Positions 6,039 through 6,520 of a stretch of 6,520 nt of DNA are shown in pieces. Under the pieces are notes generated by a model. It did not search any database. It was not told the DNA's origin and saw only the letters and a program-made list of their open reading frames with translations. The stretch is from JBBREP01 sp036501845 (GTDB lineage Bacteria > Actinomycetota > Acidimicrobiia > IMCC26256 > PALSA-610), in the NCBI GenBank assembly GCA_036501845.1, contig DASXZO010000051.1, forward strand, positions 1 through 6,520. Direction: 5' to 3'. Each line of letters begins with the position of its first letter. The first letter of the stretch is position 1. Both the position numbers and the translations under genes were made by a program.

Positions 6039-6520
6039 GTGACCCGCCGGGCGGACGAGATCGCCGCAATCGCCGCGGCGCAGCGCGCCCGCCTCGAGGT
6101 GCGCCACCGCGCCCGCGAGGCCACGATCGGCGCCGCCCGGGGCGCCATCCAGTCGTGCGCGGCCTCGATCCGTGCGACGCATCGGGGCGAGTTCGACAAG
6201 GCGGTCACGCTCGCCGACGAGGCGCGTGCCCATCTCGACGGCGCCGAGCGCGCCACCGAAGCCGTGCCCGACGTGCGCGCCACTGGCCCGCTGGCCGACG
6301 CCAAGAAGGAGTACGCCGAGGCTCGGCTCACGCTGGCGTTCGTGCGTGGCGACGCGCTGCCCACGCCCGAGGAGCTCGGCGTCGAGGCCGCGCCCTACCT
6401 CAACGGCATGGCCGAGGCCGCGAGCGAGTTGCGGCGCCAGGCGCTCGACTGCCTGCGGCGCGGTGAGCTCGACCGGGCCGAGTCGTTGCTGGTCGCGATG
6501 GACGACGTGTATTCGATGCT
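6039..6520 (+). CDS. Translin/TRAX-family protein (3' end missing)
   Basis: The frame opens at GTG 6039 and stays open to the window edge, giving 160 residues; family members are about 190-230 residues, so most of it is present. The protein is all-helical and rich in Ala, Arg and Glu, without signal peptide or membrane helix, so it is cytoplasmic. Family landmarks are IRATHRGEFDKA at 44-55, ADAKKEYAEARL at 86-97, PEELGV at 109-114, YLNGMAEAASELRRQALD at 120-137 and the RRGELDRAESLL helix near 140. Translin and TRAX form ring- or shell-like oligomers that bind single-stranded nucleic acids. TRAX subunits carry an RNase site built from acidic residues. Glu91 and Glu94 occupy the ExxE positions of TRAX, and Glu126 sits where TRAX has a catalytic Asp. 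RNA or ssDNA binding, possibly with RNase activity, is inferred. Family members are best known from eukaryotes and archaea. Close spacing suggests co-transcription with the upstream membrane-protein gene. Confidence 0.85.
   Translation, partial: MTRRADEIAAIAAAQRARLEVRHRAREATIGAARGAIQSCAASIRATHRGEFDKAVTLADEARAHLDGAERATEAVPDVRATGPLADAKKEYAEARLTLAFVRGDALPTPEELGVEAAPYLNGMAEAASELRRQALDCLRRGELDRAESLLVAMDDVYSM

Noticed and set aside
5870..6466. Arg-rich + strand frame
   Set aside because: It is out of frame with the membrane protein and with the clearly translin-like frame, which better explain the same bases.

Overview
The window is very GC-rich and almost entirely coding. All the genes I accept lie on the + strand, and they use GTG and TTG starts as well as ATG. 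The gene content suggests a high-GC actinobacterium: moaC followed by a small SepX/GlpR-like membrane protein, an apparently leaderless moaC promoter of TANNNT type, and large secreted FN3/glycine-rich proteins. An uncultured Acidimicrobiia-type lineage would fit, but this is inference from gene content and style, not from any marker gene in the window.

The left half (1-4849) is a cell-surface region. First comes the 3' part of a very long secreted protein. It carries three FN3-like repeats, two Ig-like segments, a parallel beta-helix-like segment, and then a long glycine-rich tail that is broken once by a second beta-helix-like rung. After 69 bases comes a lipoprotein with a seven-blade FG-GAP/VCBS propeller and a C-terminal ASPIC/UnbV domain. 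Both are predicted to act outside the membrane, and the short gap makes co-transcription plausible.

The right half (4850-6520) is housekeeping-like. moaC (molybdenum cofactor synthesis) appears to start a new transcription unit from its own promoter, only 27 bases after the lipoprotein gene. It is followed by a 187-base gap with three consecutive potential hairpins. Next is a 153-residue protein with three membrane segments that resembles the membrane core of the actinobacterial divisome protein SepX/GlpR, a family usually found near molybdopterin genes. Nine bases later a translin/TRAX-family gene begins and runs off the right edge.

I see no tRNA, rRNA, CRISPR array, insertion sequence or attachment site. 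The most interesting points are the bacterial translin homologue with TRAX-like acidic residues, the minimal SepX/GlpR-like protein beside moaC, the structured leader between them, and the repeated rung-plus-glycine-tract design of the surface protein.
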